This document shows, one piece after another, positions 45,220 to 55,539 of a stretch of DNA of 64,000 nt. The position numbers were made by a program, and so were the translations under genes. Positions within the stretch are counted from its first letter, which is position 1. Every line of letters begins with the position of its first letter. Source of the stretch: Microlunatus capsulatus (GTDB lineage: Bacteria; Actinomycetota; Actinomycetes; Propionibacteriales; Propionibacteriaceae); assembly GCF_017876495.1 (NCBI RefSeq), contig NZ_JAGIOB010000001.1, positions 3,410,001 through 3,474,000 of the forward strand, written 5' to 3'. The notes under the pieces are model-generated. The model had not been told where the DNA came from, did no database searches, and saw only the letters and a list, made by a program, of their open reading frames with translations.

Positions 45220-45236
45220 TCTGGAACGGTTCCAGA
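45220..45236. promoter_or_regulatory. Perfect inverted repeat, likely Fur-family operator of fur-katA
   Basis: TCTGGAACGGTTCCAGA, an 8-bp perfect arm on each side of one G. It covers the expected -35 region of the fur promoter, whose -10 TACGGT is at 45246-45251, 6 nt before the ATG. Autoregulation by the adjacent Fur protein is the simplest reading. Confidence 0.7.
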
Positions 45237-45257
45237 CAAGGGTGCTACGGTCGGGTC

Positions 45258-45698
45258 ATGACCACCTCCGCTGCCGCCGCGCCCTGGGGCGAGCAGCTCA
45301 AGGCCGCTGACCTCCGCGTCACCCGGCCCCGGCTCGCCGTCCTCGAGGTCCTGGACGCGACGCCCCACATCACCGCGGACGAGGTCACCGAGCGCGTCCG
45401 CGCCCGGCTCGGCGCGGTGTCCACCCAGGCGGTGTACGACACCCTCAACACGCTGACCCGCCGCGGCGTGCTCCGCCGGTTCGAGCCCGCGGGCTCGGCC
45501 ATGCGGTTCGAGACCGCCGCCGGCGACAACCACCACCACCTCGTCTGCCGCCGCTGCGGGTCGGTGACCGACGTCGCCTGCGCCGTCGGGACCGTCCCCT
45601 GCGCCGTGCCGGCCGAGACCGCCGGCTTCGTCGTCGACGAGGCCGAGGTGACCTACTGGGGCACCTGCGCGCCCTGCGCGTCCACCGCGGCGTCCTGA
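45258..45698 (+). CDS. furA: Fur-family regulator (peroxide-responsive, catalase-linked)
   Basis: 146 residues. Winged helix [34 protein letters not shown] and [18 protein letters not shown]; the metal-sensing His cluster [18 protein letters not shown] and a C-terminal CAPC for structural zinc. A downstream monofunctional catalase gene 56 bp later and an operator palindrome upstream point to a FurA/PerR-like role: repression of katA relieved by peroxide. Leaderless start. Confidence 0.9.
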   Translation: MTTSAAAAPWGEQLKAADLRVTRPRLAVLEVLDATPHITADEVTERVRARLGAVSTQAVYDTLNTLTRRGVLRRFEPAGSAMRFETAAGDNHHHLVCRRCGSVTDVACAVGTVPCAVPAETAGFVVDEAEVTYWGTCAPCASTAAS

Positions 45699-45754
45699 CG
45701 CCGGCCCGCCCCACGACCTTCCCCGCACACCCTCCCCGAGAACCGAGAGGCACC

Positions 45755-47365
45755 ATGACCACCGAGCTCTCCGCACCGCCCACCGGGCCGTCCGCGCCCG
45801 TCTCCACCACCGACACCGGCGCCCCCGCGCCCAGCGACCAGTTCTCCCTGGGCACCGGCCCCGGCGGCACCGGCCCGATCCTGCTGCACGACTTCCACTT
45901 CGTCGCCCAGATGGCGCACTTCAACCGGGAGCGCGTGCCGGAGCGGAACGTGCACGCCAAGGGCGGCGGCGCCTTCGGCCACTTCGTCACCACCGAGGAC
46001 GTCTCGCAGTACACCAAGGCGGCGCTGTTCCAGCCCGGCGTCAAGACCGAGATGCTCGCCCGCTTCTCCACCGTCGCCGGCGAGCAGGGCTCGGCCGACA
46101 CCGTCCGCGACCCCCGCGGCTTCGCGCTGAAGTTCTACACGTCCGAGGGCAACTGGGACCTGGTGGGCAACAACACCCCGGTCTTCTTCGTCCGCGACGC
46201 CATGAAGTTCCCGCACTTCATCCGCACCCAGAAGCGCCAGCCCGACTCCGGCCTCCAGGACTGGAACATGCGCTGGGACTTCTGGACGCTGCAGCCCGAG
46301 TCGGCGCACCAGGTCACCTACCTGATGGGGGACCGGGGCATCCCGAAGAGCTGGCGGCACATGAACGGCTACGGCTCGCACACCTACATGTGGGTCAACG
46401 AGGCCGGCGAGCGCAGCTGGGTGAAGTTCCACTTCGAGTCCGAGCAGGGCGTCGTCAACCTCTCGAACGAGGAGGGCGCCCAGGCCGCGGCCACCGACCC
46501 CGAGGCCCACCGCCGCGACCTCTTCTCCTCGATCGCCGACGGCGAGTTCCCGCAGTGGACGCTCTACGTCCAGGTGATGCCGTACGAGGACGCGAAGACG
46601 TACCGCTTCAACCCCTTCGACCTCACCAAGACCTGGTCGAAGAAGGACTACCCGCGGATCAAGGTCGGCACCATGACCCTGGACCGCAACCCGGAGAACT
46701 TCTTCGCCCAGATCGAGCAGGCCGCCTTCGCGCCCAGCACCGTGGTGCCCGGCATCGGCTTCAGCCCCGACAAGATGCTCCTCGGCCGCGTCTTCGGCTA
46801 CGCCGACACCCAGCGCTACCGCATCGGCCCGAACTACCTGCAGCTGCCGGTGAACCAGCCGAAGGTGGAGGTGAACACCTACCAGTTCGACGGCCCGATG
46901 GCTTACAACTACACCCCGAGCCAGCCGGTCTACTTCCCGAACACGGTGAACGGCCCGGAGGTGAAGACCGACCTCTTCTCGGGCCACTCGTGGGAGACCG
47001 ACACCGAGATGGTCCGCACGGCCTACGCCCTGCGCTCCGAGGACGACGACTTCGGCCAGGCCCGCACGCTGGTCAACGAGGTGATGGACGCCGACGAGCG
47101 CACCCGCCTCGCGATCACCATCGCCTCGACGCTGGGCACGGTCCGCCCGGACATCAAGGAGCGGGTCTTCGCCTACTGGCGGGCCGTCGACCAGGCCCTC
47201 GGCGACGCCGTCGCCGACCTGGACGGCAGCGCGGCGGCCGAGGCGCACGGCCCGGCCCCGGCCTCCGACGACCCGGACACCGCGGTCAACAAGGAGGTCA
47301 CCATCGAGCGGGGCACCCCGCTCAACGGCGGCCCGCTGCCGGCCGGGGTCTCCGGCCAGGCCTGA
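45755..47365 (+). CDS. katA: Monofunctional heme catalase
   Basis: 536 residues. Clade-3-like small-subunit catalase: catalytic His in [16 protein letters not shown], Asn in [13 protein letters not shown], proximal heme Tyr in [22 protein letters not shown] Ser/Thr/Pro-rich N-terminal tail of about 30 residues and a C-terminal acidic tail. Breaks down hydrogen peroxide in the cytoplasm. It follows furA and probably shares its promoter. Start ATG after GAGAGG. Confidence 0.95.
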   Translation: MTTELSAPPTGPSAPVSTTDTGAPAPSDQFSLGTGPGGTGPILLHDFHFVAQMAHFNRERVPERNVHAKGGGAFGHFVTTEDVSQYTKAALFQPGVKTEMLARFSTVAGEQGSADTVRDPRGFALKFYTSEGNWDLVGNNTPVFFVRDAMKFPHFIRTQKRQPDSGLQDWNMRWDFWTLQPESAHQVTYLMGDRGIPKSWRHMNGYGSHTYMWVNEAGERSWVKFHFESEQGVVNLSNEEGAQAAATDPEAHRRDLFSSIADGEFPQWTLYVQVMPYEDAKTYRFNPFDLTKTWSKKDYPRIKVGTMTLDRNPENFFAQIEQAAFAPSTVVPGIGFSPDKMLLGRVFGYADTQRYRIGPNYLQLPVNQPKVEVNTYQFDGPMAYNYTPSQPVYFPNTVNGPEVKTDLFSGHSWETDTEMVRTAYALRSEDDDFGQARTLVNEVMDADERTRLAITIASTLGTVRPDIKERVFAYWRAVDQALGDAVADLDGSAAAEAHGPAPASDDPDTAVNKEVTIERGTPLNGGPLPAGVSGQA

Positions 47366-47433
47366 GCCCCCTCGCACCACCCGGTCACCGGCCGGCACCC
47401 GCACCGGGTGCCGGCCGGTGCCGTCCCCGCTCC

Positions 47434-47480
47434 CTGAGCCCGTCGAAGGGCCACCGCTCCCTGAGCCCGTCGACGGGCTC
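47434..47480 (+). repeat. Two direct half copies of the CTGAGCCYGTCGA repeat, one self-complementary
   Basis: CCTGAGCCCGTCGA occurs at 47434-47447 and again from 47460. The second continues into GAGCCCGTCGACGGGCTC (47463-47480), a perfect 18-bp palindrome. Located between the convergent catalase and SRPBCC genes, where it can act as a terminator hairpin. Confidence 0.75.
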
Positions 47481-47485
47481 TCCGC

Positions 47486-47875
47486 TCAGCGCGCGACGAG
47501 CTCCCGCAGGGCCAGCCAGGCGAGCGGGGCGTAGGCCGTCACCAGCGCGGTGGGACCCTCGACGACCAGCCCCGTGGCCGAGCCGCCGCCGGGCGCGGCC
47601 CGCACGTCGTGGTGCAGGTCCATCCGCACCGGGCCGAGCCGGACCAGCCAGCTCCAGCGCCGGGCGACCGGGTCGACGTCGGTGATGGTGAAGCGCAGCC
47701 GCAGGCCCCCGGGGACGTGCACGGTGCCGGTCACCCCGCGGGCGATCCGCTCGGCGTCGGCCTCCACGCGGCGGATCTGCGGCGACCAGGTGGGCCAGGC
47801 CCCGATCACCGCGTAGCGCTCCCAGGCCACGCCCGCGGGGGCCGCGCCCTCGGCGCTCAGGCGGCGCACGGCCAT
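47486..47875 (-). CDS. SRPBCC family protein
   Basis: 129 residues. Helix-grip fold: SAEGAAPAGVAWERYAVIGAWPTWSPQIRRVEAD, beta strands to LRLRFTITDVDPVARRWSWLVRLG, and C-terminal helix TALVTAYAPLAWLALRELV. The motif W..WSPQI is typical of the polyketide-cyclase/START-like subgroup. No ligand assigned. Confidence 0.78.
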   Translation of the reverse strand: MAVRRLSAEGAAPAGVAWERYAVIGAWPTWSPQIRRVEADAERIARGVTGTVHVPGGLRLRFTITDVDPVARRWSWLVRLGPVRMDLHHDVRAAPGGGSATGLVVEGPTALVTAYAPLAWLALRELVAR

Positions 47876-48006
47876 CAGTCCTCCTCGGTGTGTTCCCGTC
47901 GTGTGACGACGCCGGAGCCCCCGTCCGGGGGCGGCGCGCTCATCGTAAACTTCCCCTCCGAGGCGCCGACGGAGTGCGTCGACCGCAGCCCGACGGAGGA
48001 GTGAGC

Positions 48007-48408
48007 ATGAAGATCGTCAAGATCAGGACCCTGCTGGTGGCCGGGATCGCCGGTGGCGCCGGCTACGTGCTGGGGACCAAGGCCGGCCAGACCCGCTACG
48101 CCGAGCTGAAGGTGCAGGCCGACAAGCTGCGCGCGCAGGCCGACCGGCTGGCCCGCAGCCCCCAGGTGCGCGAGACCGTGGCCAACGTCGCCGACAAGGT
48201 CAAGGAGACCGCCGAGAAGCTGCCCGACCAGGTGGCCGACGTCGTCACCAAGGTGACCGACTCCGCCACCGGTGCGACGAGCGGGTCCGCCCCCGGCAGC
48301 GGCGACCCGGCGACCCCGGAGCCCTCCCCGACGACCTCCGCCCCCGCGACCGCCGCCCCGGACCCCGACGCCCTCGAGGGCGACGGCCCGCCGCGCTCCG
48401 CCGGCTGA
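48007..48408 (+). CDS. Small membrane-anchored YtxH-like protein
   Basis: 133 residues. An N-terminal hydrophobic Gly-rich anchor (TLLVAGIAGGAGYVLGTKAG), then a helical Lys/Asp-rich region (QADKLRAQADRLARSPQVRETVANVADKVKETAEKL) and a Pro/Ser/Thr tail. YtxH-type proteins are stress-associated; the function is unknown. GGAGGAG six bases before the ATG at 48007; a GTG at 48001 is in frame but lies at the ribosome-binding site. Confidence 0.7.
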   Translation: MKIVKIRTLLVAGIAGGAGYVLGTKAGQTRYAELKVQADKLRAQADRLARSPQVRETVANVADKVKETAEKLPDQVADVVTKVTDSATGATSGSAPGSGDPATPEPSPTTSAPATAAPDPDALEGDGPPRSAG

Positions 48409-48413
48409 CCCGG

Positions 48414-49235
48414 GTGAGCACCCGCACCCTGCAGATCGGCTGCGAGTTCGTCCACCAGTCGCGCTTCGACGTCCCCTCGGTGTTCCAGGTGGAGCCCCTC
48501 GGGGACCAGGACGCCGAGCTGGTCGAGGCCACCTGGTCGTTCGACCCGGACCTGGTGAGCAGCACCTACACCGACCTCTACGGCAACCTCTGCCGCCGGC
48601 TGACCATCCCGGCCGGTCGGTCGACGATCACCTACGACGCCGCGGTGATCGTCACCGACGACACCGAGGAGGCCGACGAGGACGCCCCGGAGATCGCGCC
48701 GGAGAAGCTCCCCGACGACGTCCTGATCTACACCCTGCCCAGCCGCTACGCCCTGCCCGACGTGCTGGGCAAGGAGGCCTGGAACCGCTTCGGCGGCCTG
48801 ACCCCCGGCTACACCCGGGTCCAGGCGATCTGCGACTACGTCAACAGCCACCTGACGTTCCAGTACGGGGCCAGCAACTCCCGCACGACGGCCGCGGACG
48901 TGCACGCGTCGGGCTACGGGGTCTGCCGCGACTTCACCCACCTCGGGGTCTCGCTGTGCCGGGCGCTCAACATCCCGGCGCGCTACGTCTTCGGCTACCT
49001 CCCGCAGATCGAGGTCCCGCCGCTGGACGCCCCGATGGACTTCGCGGCCTGGATGGAGGTCTACCTCGGCGACCGCTGGTGGACCTTCGACCCGCGCAAC
49101 AACCAGCGCCGCAAGGGCCGCGTCCTCATCGGCCGGGGCCGCGACGCCGGCGACGTGGCCATGGCCACCACCTTCGGCTCGCCGTACCTCGAGTCGATGG
49201 TGGTCACCGCCCAAGACGCCCCCGGGAACCCGTAA
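48414..49235 (+). CDS. Transglutaminase-like protein lacking the catalytic His
   Basis: 273 residues. An N-terminal bacterial-transglutaminase beta domain (to about residue 110), then the papain-like core with the Cys in VHASGYGVCRDFTHL. The second catalytic block, normally DFHAWxE, reads MDFAAWMEVYLGDRWWTFDPRNN, with Ala in place of His; the Asp block (TFDPRNN) is retained. It may belong to a recurring His-less subgroup. Function would be protease, binding, or a changed active site. GTG start 5 nt after the YtxH-like gene. Confidence 0.8.
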   Translation: MSTRTLQIGCEFVHQSRFDVPSVFQVEPLGDQDAELVEATWSFDPDLVSSTYTDLYGNLCRRLTIPAGRSTITYDAAVIVTDDTEEADEDAPEIAPEKLPDDVLIYTLPSRYALPDVLGKEAWNRFGGLTPGYTRVQAICDYVNSHLTFQYGASNSRTTAADVHASGYGVCRDFTHLGVSLCRALNIPARYVFGYLPQIEVPPLDAPMDFAAWMEVYLGDRWWTFDPRNNQRRKGRVLIGRGRDAGDVAMATTFGSPYLESMVVTAQDAPGNP

Positions 49236-49272
49236 CTGCTGCGCGAGCGTCGAGGGTCGGGCGCCCCCGCCT

Positions 49273-49322
49273 GGAGGAGGAGGGACGGGACACGCTCTTC
49301 GTCCCGTCCCGACGACGAAGGC
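49273..49322 (-). repeat. 50-nt hairpin element, copy 2 (conserved loop, covarying stem)
   Basis: Read on the minus strand: GCCTTCGTCGTC, stem GGGACGGGAC, loop GAAGAGCGT, stem GTCCCGTCCC, TCCTCCTCC. The flanks and loop match the copy at 4266-4315; four of ten stem pairs differ, all compensated. It lies between the convergent transglutaminase-like and nadE genes. Confidence 0.7.
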
Positions 49323-49352
49323 GGGGGCATCAGCCCGCCCGCGCGAGCGCAG

Positions 49353-51407
<2,055 letters not shown>

Positions 51408-51471
51408 GGGCGCCAGTCTGCCGCACGGCCTCCGGGCGCCGGCGGCGAGGAGCCGGGGGCAGAATGCGGCC

Positions 51472-52263
51472 ATGCGCCTCGCCCTCGCCCAGATCGTCAG
51501 CGGACCCGACCCGGCCGCCAACTTGGCGCAGGTGGCCGGCCGCACCCGGGAGGCCGCGGACGCCGGCGCCGACCTGGTCCTGTTCCCCGAGGCGACGATG
51601 CGCGCCTTCGGCCACGACCTGACCGGCGTCGCCGAGCCGCTCGACGGGCCGTGGGCCGACGGCGTCCGGCAGGTCGCCGCGGACGCCGGCGTGGTCGTCG
51701 CGGCCGGGATGTTCACCCCCGCCGGCGACGGCCGGGTCACCAACACGCTGCTGGTCACCGGCCCGGGCGTCGAGGCGGCCTACGCCAAGATCCACCTCTT
51801 CGACGCCTACGGGTTCGCCGAGTCCGACACGGTCGCGGCCGGCGACGAGCCGCTGGTCGTCGAGGTGGCCGGGGTGCCCGTCGGGTTCACCACCTGCTAC
51901 GACGTCCGCTTCCCCGGTCTCTACACCGCCCTGGCCGACCGCGGCGCCCGGGTGGTCGCGGTCTGCGCCTCCTGGGGCGCCGGTCCCGGCAAGGTCGAGC
52001 AGTGGGAGCTGCTGGTCCGCGCCCGGGCGCTGGACGCCACCGTCTTCGTCGCCGCGTGCGGGCAGGCCGACCCGGCGACGACGGGCGTGACCTCCTCCGG
52101 CCGCGCCCCCACCGGGGTGGGGCACAGCCTCGTCGTCGGGCCCACCGGCGTGGTGCGGGCCGGCCTGGGGGACGGGCCGGGGCTGCTCGTCGCCGACGTC
52201 GACCCCGGGGAGCTGGCGGCCGTCCGCCAGGCCCTCCCGGTGCTCGCGAACCGGCGCTTCTGA
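51472..52263 (+). CDS. Carbon-nitrogen hydrolase (nitrilase superfamily)
   Basis: 263 residues. Catalytic triad Glu in LFPEATM, Lys in AYAKIHLFDAYG, Cys in GFTTCYDVRFPG. The segment is close to Nit1/omega-amidase-like and deaminated-glutathione amidase members; given mycothiol rather than glutathione chemistry here, the substrate is open. CAGAAT (51460-51465) lies 6 nt before the ATG. It lies between nadE and glnA2. Confidence 0.88.
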   Translation: MRLALAQIVSGPDPAANLAQVAGRTREAADAGADLVLFPEATMRAFGHDLTGVAEPLDGPWADGVRQVAADAGVVVAAGMFTPAGDGRVTNTLLVTGPGVEAAYAKIHLFDAYGFAESDTVAAGDEPLVVEVAGVPVGFTTCYDVRFPGLYTALADRGARVVAVCASWGAGPGKVEQWELLVRARALDATVFVAACGQADPATTGVTSSGRAPTGVGHSLVVGPTGVVRAGLGDGPGLLVADVDPGELAAVRQALPVLANRRF

Positions 52264-52275
52264 GCGCGCCGGGGT

Positions 52276-52293
52276 CGTAACGCGCGCGTTACG
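52276..52293. promoter_or_regulatory. 18-bp perfect palindrome over the glnA2 promoter (GlnR-like?)
   Basis: CGTAACGCGCGCGTTACG is self-complementary and reads GTAAC-N6-GTTAC, close to but not the same as the GlnR a/b-site pattern. It overlaps the expected -35, with the -10 CAGACT at 52304-52309 and the GTG start 6 nt later. Confidence 0.55.
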
Positions 52294-52315
52294 GGCCGAC
52301 GGGCAGACTGAGCCC

Positions 52316-53653
52316 GTGGACAAGCAGACCGAGTTCGTGTTGAGGGCCATCGAGGAGCGCGACGTCCGCTTCGTCCGGATGTGGTTCACCGACGTGCTCG
52401 GGTTCCTCAAGTCCGTGGCCATCGCGCCCGCCGAGCTCGAGGGCGCCTTCGCCGAGGGCATGGGCTTCGACGGCTCGGCCATCGAGGGCTTCGCCCGCGT
52501 CTACGAGTCCGACATGGTCGCCCACCCCGACCCCGCCACCTTCCAGGTGCTGCCCTGGCGCGACACCAGCCCGGCGACGGCGCGGATGTTCTGCGACATC
52601 TCGATGCCGGACGGCTCGCCGTCCTACGCGGACCCGCGCTACGTCCTCAAGCGGGCGCTGAAGAAGGCCGCCGACCTCGGCTTCACCTTCTACACCCACC
52701 CCGAGGTCGAGTTCTTCCTCTTCAAGGACCCGCTGGAGCCCGACCAGCCGCCGGTCCCGGTCGACCAGTCCGGCTACTTCGACCACACCCCGCAGAGCCT
52801 CGGCAGCGACTTCCGCCGCAAGGCGATCACCATGCTCGAGCAGATGGGCATCTCCGTCGAGTTCTCCCACCACGAGGGCGGTCCCGGCCAGCAGGAGATC
52901 GACCTCCGCTACGCCGACGCCCTGTCGACCGCGGACAACCTCATGACCTTCCGCGTCGTCGTCAAGGAGGTGGCGCTGTCCCAGGGCATCCACGCCTCCT
53001 TCATGCCCAAGCCGTTCACCGAGCACCCGGGCTCGGGCATGCACACCCACATGTCGCTGTTCGAGGGCGACAACAACGCCTTCTACGACGCCAGCGCCGA
53101 GCACCACCTGTCCAAGGTCGCGCGGCACTTCATCGCCGGCCTGCTGCGGCACGCGGGCGAGATCACCGCCGTCACCAACCAGTGGGTCAACTCCTACAAG
53201 CGGCTGGCCGGCGGGGGCGAGGCCCCCAGCTACATCTGCTGGGGCCGCAACAACCGTTCCGCGCTGGTCCGGGTACCGATGTACAAGCCCAACAAGGGCT
53301 CCTCGGCCCGCGTCGAGCTGCGCTCCATCGACTCCGCGGCCAACCCGTACCTGGCCTTCGCGCTGATGCTGAACGCCGGCCTGGCCGGCATCGAGGGCGA
53401 GTACGAGCTGCCCGAGGGCGCCGAGGACGACGTCTGGTCGCTCACCGAGCGGGAGCGCCAGGCCCTGGGCATCGAGCCGCTGCCGCGCAACCTCGACGAG
53501 GCGATCCGGGCGATGGAGAAGTCCGAGCTGGTCGCGGAGACCCTCGGCGAGCACGTCTTCGACTTCTTCCTGCGCAACAAGCGGGCCGAGTTCGAGGAGT
53601 ACCGCCGCCAGGTCACGCCGATGGAGCTGCGGCGGCTGCTGCCCGTCCTCTGA
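52316..53653 (+). CDS. glnA2: Glutamine synthetase GlnA2 (GSI-alpha type)
   Basis: 445 residues. Catalytic blocks: FDGSAIEGFARVYESDM, HPEVEFFLF, the beta-barrel region GGPGQQEIDLRYADAL, metal/ATP residues MHTHMSLFEG, NSYKRLAGGGEAPSYICWG and RVELRSIDSAANPYLAFA. The NLYDLP adenylylation motif of GSI-beta is replaced by DDVWSLTERE, so it should not be modified by GlnE. In mycobacteria GlnA2 is a secondary enzyme next to glnE and glnA1, as here. Leaderless GTG start; a palindrome covers the promoter. Confidence 0.93.
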   Translation: MDKQTEFVLRAIEERDVRFVRMWFTDVLGFLKSVAIAPAELEGAFAEGMGFDGSAIEGFARVYESDMVAHPDPATFQVLPWRDTSPATARMFCDISMPDGSPSYADPRYVLKRALKKAADLGFTFYTHPEVEFFLFKDPLEPDQPPVPVDQSGYFDHTPQSLGSDFRRKAITMLEQMGISVEFSHHEGGPGQQEIDLRYADALSTADNLMTFRVVVKEVALSQGIHASFMPKPFTEHPGSGMHTHMSLFEGDNNAFYDASAEHHLSKVARHFIAGLLRHAGEITAVTNQWVNSYKRLAGGGEAPSYICWGRNNRSALVRVPMYKPNKGSSARVELRSIDSAANPYLAFALMLNAGLAGIEGEYELPEGAEDDVWSLTERERQALGIEPLPRNLDEAIRAMEKSELVAETLGEHVFDFFLRNKRAEFEEYRRQVTPMELRRLLPVL

Positions 53654-53761
53654 GCCCGGCGCGGCCGGGGGAAACCCGCGAGCCCGGCGAGGCGGGTGGC
53701 CGCGGGATAGCGGCGCCGGCGGGGTGACCGCGACCCCGTGCTCACACGAGCGGTCAGACCC

Positions 53762-55438
53762 TCAGCCCTGCGGCAGCAGCCAGCGCAGCCGCAGCCCGCC
53801 GTCGGCGGGCCGCTCGACGGTGAAGATCTGGCCGTCGTCGGCTGCCTGCTCCCAGAGCCGGGCCACCGCCGTGCCCCGCTCGGCCAGGCCGGCGCCGTCG
53901 TCGGCGACCAGGAGCGTGAGGCCGTCACCGCCCCCGCTCACCTCCACCCGGCCCCGGTGCGCCCCGGCCGGCCGGACCGCGTCCTGCAGGGCCGTCCGCA
54001 GGACCCGCTCCACGACGGTGCTGGCGCCGGCGTCCACGACGGTGTCGAGGGTGCCGGCGAAGACGACCTCGGGGCGGAAGCCCAGGTCGGGCTCCAGCTC
54101 GTCGACCAGGCCCAGGACCGTCGTCCGCAGCAGGGTCATCGCCGCCGAGCGCTCGCCGCGGCGGCGCGGGTCGACCGAGGCGCGGACCTGCTGGATGGTG
54201 TCGTCGATGTCGGTGATGGCCCGGAACAGCCGGGGCCGGGCGGCGGCGCCGAGCACCTCGCCCGCGGTGCTCTGCAGGCTGAGGCCGATCGAGAACAGCC
54301 GCTGGATCACCTGGTCCTGGAGGGTGTCGGGGATCCGGTCGTGCTCGTCCCGGTCCTCGAGGAGCTGCCGCGCCGACCGGGTCTCGGCCAGCTCCAGGGC
54401 CAGGGCGGCCTGGGTGGCGAAGTCCTCGGCCATCGAGACGTCGGCGGCGGCGAACGCGGGCTCGCCGAGCGGACGGCTGACCACGACGGCACCGTGCACC
54501 TCGCCGCGTCCCTTGAGCGGCAGCGCCAGCAGCGGGCCGACCCCGATGCTCGGCTCCACGTCGGAGTGCACCCCGCGCCGGTCACCGACGGTCACCAGCT
54601 GCACCTCCCCGGTCGAGATGGCGAGGTCGGCGAGGCTGCCGGCGCGGGCGTAGCGCCGGCCCTCGAGCGCCTCGGCGCCGACGCCGGAGGCCACCTGCAC
54701 CTCCAGCTCGTCGGGGTCGTCCTCGCTGGGCCGGGAGATGGTGACCGTCCGCGCCCCGGCGAGGTACTTCACGTTCGCGGCGATCTCGCGCCAGACGGCC
54801 CGCTCGTCGCCGTCGCCGCCCAGCAGCAGCCGGCTGACCTCGGCCGAGGCCATCAGCCAGTGCTGGCGCTGCCGGGCCTCCTCGAGGTGGCTGGCGTTGT
54901 CGACCCCGAGAGCCGTCGTCTCGACGAGGTGGTCCAGCAGCTCGCGGTCGTCGGCCGTGAAGGGCTCGGCGCCGCTGGAGCCGAAGACGTAGAGGGTGCC
55001 GTAGAGGCCGAACCGGGTCTGCAGCGGCACCTCGAGGACGGGGCTGCGCGGGAGCCTCCGACGGCCCGCGGCCGGCTCGGGACGCGAGGCCGTCCTGGCC
55101 GCCAGACCGCGCAGGTGCGCCGACCCGTCCACCCCGTGCAGCGTCAGCCGCAGCTGGATGGTCGCCACCTCCTCGGTGTCGGCCGAGCTCAGCACGTACC
55201 GCTCGACACCGCCGTCGGGCGCGCGCACGGCGAAGGCCGCGTACTGGGCCCGGGTCAGGCCGACGGACAGCTCCACCATCCGCCGGAGCCGACCCGCCAC
55301 CGTGGTCTCGCGGCCCATCTCGCGGATCCGCCCCAGCAGGTCACGGAAGCGGTCGGCGAGCGCGCCAGGATCGCCGCCGGGCGACGGGGCCGGCGACGGT
55401 CGGGTCCGCACGGGACGATCGCGGGGACTGGAGCTCAC
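53762..55438 (-). CDS. GAF-domain histidine kinase-like protein without phospho-acceptor His
   Basis: 558 residues. Two GAF domains (about 45-180 and 195-350) as in DevS/DosT, then a HisKA_3-like helix and HATPase end. The dimerisation helix reads DEHDRIPDTLQDQVIQRLFSIGLSLQ where active kinases have RDLHD: the His is Gln. The N-box Asn is also not evident (RTALQDAVRPAG), although VADDGAGL keeps the G1 box. No response regulator gene adjoins it. Probably a degenerate sensor/scaffold. Leaderless GTG: TAGCAT 6 nt upstream (55445-55450). Confidence 0.85.
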   Translation of the reverse strand: MSSSPRDRPVRTRPSPAPSPGGDPGALADRFRDLLGRIREMGRETTVAGRLRRMVELSVGLTRAQYAAFAVRAPDGGVERYVLSSADTEEVATIQLRLTLHGVDGSAHLRGLAARTASRPEPAAGRRRLPRSPVLEVPLQTRFGLYGTLYVFGSSGAEPFTADDRELLDHLVETTALGVDNASHLEEARQRQHWLMASAEVSRLLLGGDGDERAVWREIAANVKYLAGARTVTISRPSEDDPDELEVQVASGVGAEALEGRRYARAGSLADLAISTGEVQLVTVGDRRGVHSDVEPSIGVGPLLALPLKGRGEVHGAVVVSRPLGEPAFAAADVSMAEDFATQAALALELAETRSARQLLEDRDEHDRIPDTLQDQVIQRLFSIGLSLQSTAGEVLGAAARPRLFRAITDIDDTIQQVRASVDPRRRGERSAAMTLLRTTVLGLVDELEPDLGFRPEVVFAGTLDTVVDAGASTVVERVLRTALQDAVRPAGAHRGRVEVSGGGDGLTLLVADDGAGLAERGTAVARLWEQAADDGQIFTVERPADGGLRLRWLLPQG

Positions 55439-55539
55439 CCGAGGATGCTAGGGACGCCGGAACCAGAAATCTACGACTTCCGAACAAGTTTCGCCCACGA
55501 GGGCGAGATCGGACCGGTGGGCCCGGGGCGGAAGTCTCC

